Positions 59,414 to 64,000 of a stretch of 64,000 nt of DNA are shown here, one piece after another (positions within the stretch are counted from its first letter, which is position 1; every line of letters begins with the position of its first letter). The position numbers and the translations under genes were made by a program. The DNA is from Chloroflexota bacterium (GTDB lineage: Bacteria > Chloroflexota > Anaerolineae > Aggregatilineales > Phototrophicaceae). The stretch lies in the NCBI GenBank assembly GCA_011523515.1, contig WTGO01000031.1, positions 1-64,000 on the forward strand. The letters run 5' to 3'. The notes below the pieces were generated by a model. It did no database searches, was not told where the DNA came from, and saw only the letters and a list, made by a program, of their open reading frames with translations.

Positions 59414-60203
59414 ATGGCATTACCAAGCTTGGCGAATTGGGAATCTACGCGAGATGCCTTACACCAAATCGCGCTTATCGTAGGCGCGTTTCGCGTTGCC
59501 TGTACCGATCCGCGGCCGAACGATCTGCATTTCAGCCTGGATTTGACGGCTGGCGGATTCTCGACCTCGACAATGCGTTGTGGGGGTGTACTGGAATTCG
59601 ACCTTAATTCACTGCAACTGAGGTTTTCGCGATGTGAAGCGACCGTCTTCACCTTAAGCGTTAATAGCCACTCGCAAATCTCGCTTGCCCGTGCCCTGAC
59701 CGCGATCTTTCAGGACAGCGGGTATTCGATTGCGCCGTCTATGAAGCATATCACGTATGACATTCCGCTGGACATCGACGTGACTCTGGCGCGAGATTAC
59801 CTGCTGGTGCTGGATCGCGCTTATACAGCGCTGGCTCGCTTTCGCGCCCGGCTCAGCGGATTCATGACGCCGCTGGTGCTCTGGCCTCTGGCCGCACCAT
59901 TTCGATATGGGATTCATCTGGTTTCCCGGGGCGGGATCCGACGAACACGCTGATCCGCAGATCGCTTACGGTTTCGCCCCCTTTAGTGATGGGCTTGGAC
60001 ATCCGTACATTTACGCCTATGCCTGGTCGAAATCGACCGGATATGTCCAGGCGCCATTGACGGCGCCGGCGCAGGCGATCACGGCGGGTTATACCGGACT
60101 GTATGCAGCTTATGACGATCTGCGGGAAGCGAGCGATTTCGACGCGGTCATTGGGTCTGTGTTGCAGCAGTTTCAGCGTCTGGCCGCGCCACAAATCCAA
60201 TAG
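59414..60203 (+). pseudogene. DUF5996-like family protein, frameshifted by a 7-bp tandem duplication (59880-59893)
   Basis: Frame 1: WESTRDALHQIALIVGAFRVACTDPRPNDLHFSLDLTAGGFST...FMTPLVLWP; a different frame continues HHFDMGFIWFPGAGSDEHADPQIAYGFAPFS. Removing one TCTGGCC copy restores LVLWPHHFDMGFIW. Confidence 0.8.
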
Positions 60204-60546
60204 CCGTGTTTGGCGGGCTCCGCTTCGTTCTTAATTCACTGTATCCTGCTGTCGTGGCCGGACGCTAAGCAGTGAAGCGGGCAAGCCAAAATTTCACGGT
60301 GTACGACCTTTTGGGCGCGCGCGCGTATTAGTAGGTAGGCGGGCAAATCTGATGGCATGTGTCAACCGTATTGAAGCGCTGTTAAGGGGAAGGGCAAGCA
60401 GGCGCTCATTTGTGAATCTGCGCGCTGAATTCTACTTGGCAAATGCAGTGACTATCGTCTACACTATGAAGTCGAAGGCGCAAGTGCTGCAGAATCAAGC
60501 CGTAGCAGTGTAGTATAGCGTTTCAGCGTCACGACAGAGGTAGGTC

Positions 60547-60804
60547 ATGAGCGACGAAAACAGAAACAACAACGAAGACAATGATGAAAACCTGAACGGT
60601 CCTTCGGCCGAAGATATGGATGATCGCCTGGAGCGCCTCGGCGGCGAGCCGGCGCCGGCCATAACACCGGAAGAATTCGAGCGCTTGCAGAAGGCGGGTC
60701 AGGTACACATCGACTCGCGCGGACGAGTACGGACCGCGCGCCGCAGCGGCGCCGAAGCGGGCGTATCGCTGCGGAAGCGGCGGGCCTGGTACACATCCGG
60801 CTGA
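60547..60804 (+). CDS. small acidic hypothetical protein
   Basis: 85-aa ORF with upstream purine-rich AGAGGTAGGTC near the ATG; no family recognised. Confidence 0.5.
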   Translation: MSDENRNNNEDNDENLNGPSAEDMDDRLERLGGEPAPAITPEEFERLQKAGQVHIDSRGRVRTARRSGAEAGVSLRKRRAWYTSG

Positions 60805-61021
60805 CGCGGCCAGCGTCGGCGCAGCGGCTTGAAGCGAAGTGTCTTCGAGCGCTTGCTGCTGCCCGGCGCTCCGATTCCTCCGACGATTGCCTATCCCTAG
60901 CATGTTTGCCGGCAACAGTTAAGGTGCTTGCGGGCCTCATACGCGCGCCAGTCCATTAGTGACGGGTCAACTTGGCCGTCGGAGATTCGGCGTCTCCGCG
61001 GGCGCGGCCAGGAATCATACT

Positions 61022-61681
61022 ATGACTGGATTAATCAGTTTCGATCACGTCTCAGCGGCGCTGGCGCTGGACAACTTTGACTCAGCTAAAGCTCGGCAGC
61101 TTATGGCGCCAGTGCCGCGCGGATGGCAAAAGCGCGACACGCCGCCGACGCCCGCGGCCGTGATGATCCTCATTTTTGCGGATGCGCCGGGACGTCTAAG
61201 CCTGGTGCTGACCTTGCGCAATTCTGAGTTGCGCGGGCATAGCGGGCAGGTGAGCTTTCCCGGCGGACGACAAGACCCGCAGGATTCGAGCCTGACATGC
61301 ACCGCGCTGCGCGAGACCTACGAGGAGATCGGCATCCGCAGCGACACCCTGCGCATACTCGGGGGCTTGCCTTGTGTCTATATCCCCACCTCTCACTTTG
61401 ATGTAGCGCCGATCGTAGCGCGATTCGACGGCGGGCCAGCCTTCGCACCCAATCCTGCCGAGGTCGCCGAGATATTTAGCTTTGGTCTGGATGAGCTGCT
61501 GCAGCCGGGCTACAAACGCGTCGAAACGCGCCGAATCCGCGGCATCGACGTGCGAGTACCCTTCTACGCTGTGCACGGTCACAAAGTATGGGGCGCCACC
61601 GCCATCATGCTAAGCGAACTTGAAGGTCGTTTACGCCGCGTCTTGCCGCATTGCGTGCTGCATTCGTTGGCGACCTTGTAG
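61022..61681 (+). CDS. NUDIX hydrolase, CoA pyrophosphatase-like
   Basis: LRGHSGQVSFPGGRQDPQDSSLTCTALRETYEEIGI: UPF0035 plus Nudix motifs of CoA pyrophosphatases. Confidence 0.92.
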   Translation: MTGLISFDHVSAALALDNFDSAKARQLMAPVPRGWQKRDTPPTPAAVMILIFADAPGRLSLVLTLRNSELRGHSGQVSFPGGRQDPQDSSLTCTALRETYEEIGIRSDTLRILGGLPCVYIPTSHFDVAPIVARFDGGPAFAPNPAEVAEIFSFGLDELLQPGYKRVETRRIRGIDVRVPFYAVHGHKVWGATAIMLSELEGRLRRVLPHCVLHSLATL

Positions 61682-61819
61682 CGGGCCGCGTGACCAGCGC
61701 GAGGTCCCTTTCGGCGCGCCGGCATGAAACCTTGTGCGTATTTGGCTTGATTGATATGCTTTACGCAACTGAGTGAATGCTTTCAACGATTCAGCGCCGT
61801 CCGCCCGTCAACGGAACAC

Positions 61820-62980
61820 ATGGATAGCATCCCCACAATCATCCCGATACTAGCGGTCACAACCGGCGCGGAAGGCGCGGGCGAATGGGGCGCGCTGATA
61901 TTCTACGTGGTGATCGCGCTCGGCGTGTCATTTCTGTGCTCGGTTTGGGAAGCGGCAATGCTGTCCACGCCGGTGTCGCATATTGAACTGCTGGTACAGC
62001 AGGGCAGCAAAGCGGGCGTCATCATGCAAGGTCTGCGGCAGAATGTCGAGCATCCCATCTCGGCTATCCTCACGCTGAATACCATCGCGCATACCGTGGG
62101 CGCAGCCGGCGCCGGCGCGGAAGCCACCGCTATATTCGGCAGTGAATTCTTCGGCATCATTTCGGCGGCGCTAACACTGATGATTCTGGTTTTCTCTGAA
62201 ATCATTCCCAAAACGCTGGGCGCTGTCTACGCCAAACCGCTGACGCCCTTCACGGCTTATTCCCTGCGCATGCTGCTGGTTTTACTTAAGCCGGCTGTAT
62301 TCCTCTCGGAATTCGTGACGCGCTCCATGCGGCCTAGCGAAGAAACGCCGACCGTGACGCGCTCCGAATTGCAGGTGATGGCGCGCATCAGCGCTGAAGA
62401 GGGCGGCATTCAAGAGCGCGAAAATCGCATCGTAGCCAATTTGCTGCAACTGGCCGACGTGCAAGTGGAAACCATAATGACGCCGCGCACGGTGATGGTG
62501 ACGCTGCAAGAAGATGAGAAGGTTGGCGACGTAATGGGCTCGAACGTTATTCTGCCATTTTCGCGCATTCCGGTTTTCGGCGAATCGGCAGACGATATCA
62601 AGGGCTACGTACTGCGCCATGAGATATACAAGCGCGCCGCCGCCGACGAACACGATGTCAAGCTGCGTGAGATCGCGTTGCGCCTTGATGTCGTGCCGGC
62701 GACGAATTCTGTCGCCGATGTGTTGGATGACTTCATCGCCAAGCAAGATCACATTTTCTTGGTGATCGACGAATACGGCGGCACAGCCGGCCTGATCACC
62801 ATGGAAGACGCGGTTGAGACCTTGCTCGGCATTGAGATCCTCGATGAATCTGACCCCGTCCCTGACCTGCGCGAATTGGCGCGCCGCCGCTATCAGGGTC
62901 AACTCCTGCCGCAGGCAGACAGCCAGCCCGCGCCTTCAGCGCCCGACCCGGATTCGCCCGATGCCGGCCGCGCTGAATGA
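61820..62980 (+). CDS. hemolysin family / CNNM transmembrane (DUF21) and CBS domain protein
   Basis: SVWEAAMLSTPVSHIELL, VFSEIIPKTLGAVYA, VQVETIMTPRTVMVTLQEDE, DHIFLVIDEYGGTAGLITMEDAVETLLG. Confidence 0.93.
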   Translation: MDSIPTIIPILAVTTGAEGAGEWGALIFYVVIALGVSFLCSVWEAAMLSTPVSHIELLVQQGSKAGVIMQGLRQNVEHPISAILTLNTIAHTVGAAGAGAEATAIFGSEFFGIISAALTLMILVFSEIIPKTLGAVYAKPLTPFTAYSLRMLLVLLKPAVFLSEFVTRSMRPSEETPTVTRSELQVMARISAEEGGIQERENRIVANLLQLADVQVETIMTPRTVMVTLQEDEKVGDVMGSNVILPFSRIPVFGESADDIKGYVLRHEIYKRAAADEHDVKLREIALRLDVVPATNSVADVLDDFIAKQDHIFLVIDEYGGTAGLITMEDAVETLLGIEILDESDPVPDLRELARRRYQGQLLPQADSQPAPSAPDPDSPDAGRAE

Positions 62981-63894
62981 CGGAAATCTGCCTGCCGCTG
63001 CCCGCCTGCGCCTATCGCTTTGACTTGCTGCTTGAATTTGTGCGGCGCATCGCCTATCCGGCGCGTTTAATCGTACGCGGCGACACGCTATGGCGTGTTA
63101 CCGCGGGCCAGTTGCTTTCCTATCGCGAGTCGGCCGATTCCATTATTGTTCGCGGCGAATCGCTGCCCGCTGATCTCGTTTCATGTATTGAGCGGAGGTC
63201 TCGGATCTGCCTGGGCCTGGACCAGGATCTGACCGACTTCTATTGCTTTGCGCAGAGCGACGCCGACTTATGGCGGGTGGTCGAGCCACTAGTCGGACTG
63301 CCGCTATTTTGCAGCGAGTCCGTTTTCGAGGCGCTGATCACGCTGATCATCGAGCAGCATATCACCTGGAAATCGGCCATGCGCTCTCAGCGAGAGCTGC
63401 TGCGAATCGCCGGCCGCTCCGTGCGGGCCGGGCAAACTGTGCTATATGATTTCCCGGCGCCCGCCCGGCTGGCTCGCGCCTACCAAGAGGCACTCAAGCC
63501 CTTGAAAATCACCAACAAGCGCATCGATCTGATTATCGCGATCGCTGGCGACGTGAACCACGGCCGGTTGGATCTCGAAAGGTTACGCCAACTTCCTGCG
63601 AAAGAAGCCTATGCCCGGCTGCTGTCCATTAAGGGCGTGGGGCACTGGACGGCGAGCAATGTCATCGGCCGCGCAATGGGCCGTTACCCTTACGTCAGCC
63701 ACAACGATGTCGCGCTGCAAGCGGCGGTGCGTCATTACTTTCATGGCGACGCCGGGCGAAAGAGCGCAGAGCTGGTAAACGACACGCTGAACAGATACGG
63801 CGAATTCGCCGGCATGGCCGGGCACTTTACTTTGCTGAGATGGGTCCTGGATCGTTATCCGCCGCTGGACAGCCAAACGCGCCGTTTGACTTAG
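62977..63894 (+). CDS. DNA-3-methyladenine glycosylase (AlkA-like, HhH-GPD)
   Basis: PLFCSESVFEALITLIIEQHITWKSAMR, LLSIKGVGHWTASNVIGRAMGRYPYVSHNDVALQAAV (HhH-GPD). Confidence 0.9.
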   Translation: MTEICLPLPACAYRFDLLLEFVRRIAYPARLIVRGDTLWRVTAGQLLSYRESADSIIVRGESLPADLVSCIERRSRICLGLDQDLTDFYCFAQSDADLWRVVEPLVGLPLFCSESVFEALITLIIEQHITWKSAMRSQRELLRIAGRSVRAGQTVLYDFPAPARLARAYQEALKPLKITNKRIDLIIAIAGDVNHGRLDLERLRQLPAKEAYARLLSIKGVGHWTASNVIGRAMGRYPYVSHNDVALQAAVRHYFHGDAGRKSAELVNDTLNRYGEFAGMAGHFTLLRWVLDRYPPLDSQTRRLT

Positions 63895-64000
63895 GCGCCA
63901 AGTTCGTCGTAGAGCATGTCGGTGTTCAGCGACTGCAGCACCGTATCTTCGCTCTCCAGTGTCAGTGATGCCGCGGCGACGCCGAGCCGCATCGCCTCGT
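63891..64000 (-). CDS. PfkB-family sugar/nucleoside kinase C-terminus (truncated by window edge)
   Basis: Reverse strand EAMRLGVAAASLTLESEDTVLQSLNTDMLYDELGA-stop resembles the pseudouridine/PfkB kinase C-terminus (ALxxGxAAAxLTLxSxxTV). Confidence 0.6.
   Translation of the reverse strand, partial: EAMRLGVAAASLTLESEDTVLQSLNTDMLYDELGA

Overview
The window is 64 kb of high-GC, gene-dense bacterial chromosome. Housekeeping content (FtsH, EF-G-like factor, GreA, L10/L7-L12, RsmG, GatB, SSB, peptide deformylase, dUTPase) and gene style suggest a Chloroflexota-like organism, but that placement is an inference. I support about 65 protein-coding genes and saw no convincing rRNA, tRNA or CRISPR array. 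The strongest candidate for an under-described system is a compact operon at 46995-49586. It encodes an E2/UBC-like protein, a JAB/JAMM-like protein with an altered metal motif (H-x-Q instead of H-x-H) plus an extra C-terminal domain, and a ThiF/E1-like adenylyltransferase. No ubiquitin-like modifier is evident nearby. Other notable items: a winged-helix-like/TIR protein nested between inverted repeats (2.9-4.1 kb); an SHMT-GcvT fusion with an apparent degenerate GcvT-like insert (6.3-9.4 kb); a ~230 bp nested inverted-repeat element filling a convergent intergenic gap (31.4 kb); a DUF5996-like gene broken by a 7-bp tandem duplication (59.9 kb); a small membrane-protein gene interrupted at a T6 homopolymer (13.2 kb); a bacterial translin-like gene (29.5 kb); and a Cys-rich secreted ORFan (33.7 kb). 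All family calls come from reading motifs in the translations; no database search was run.
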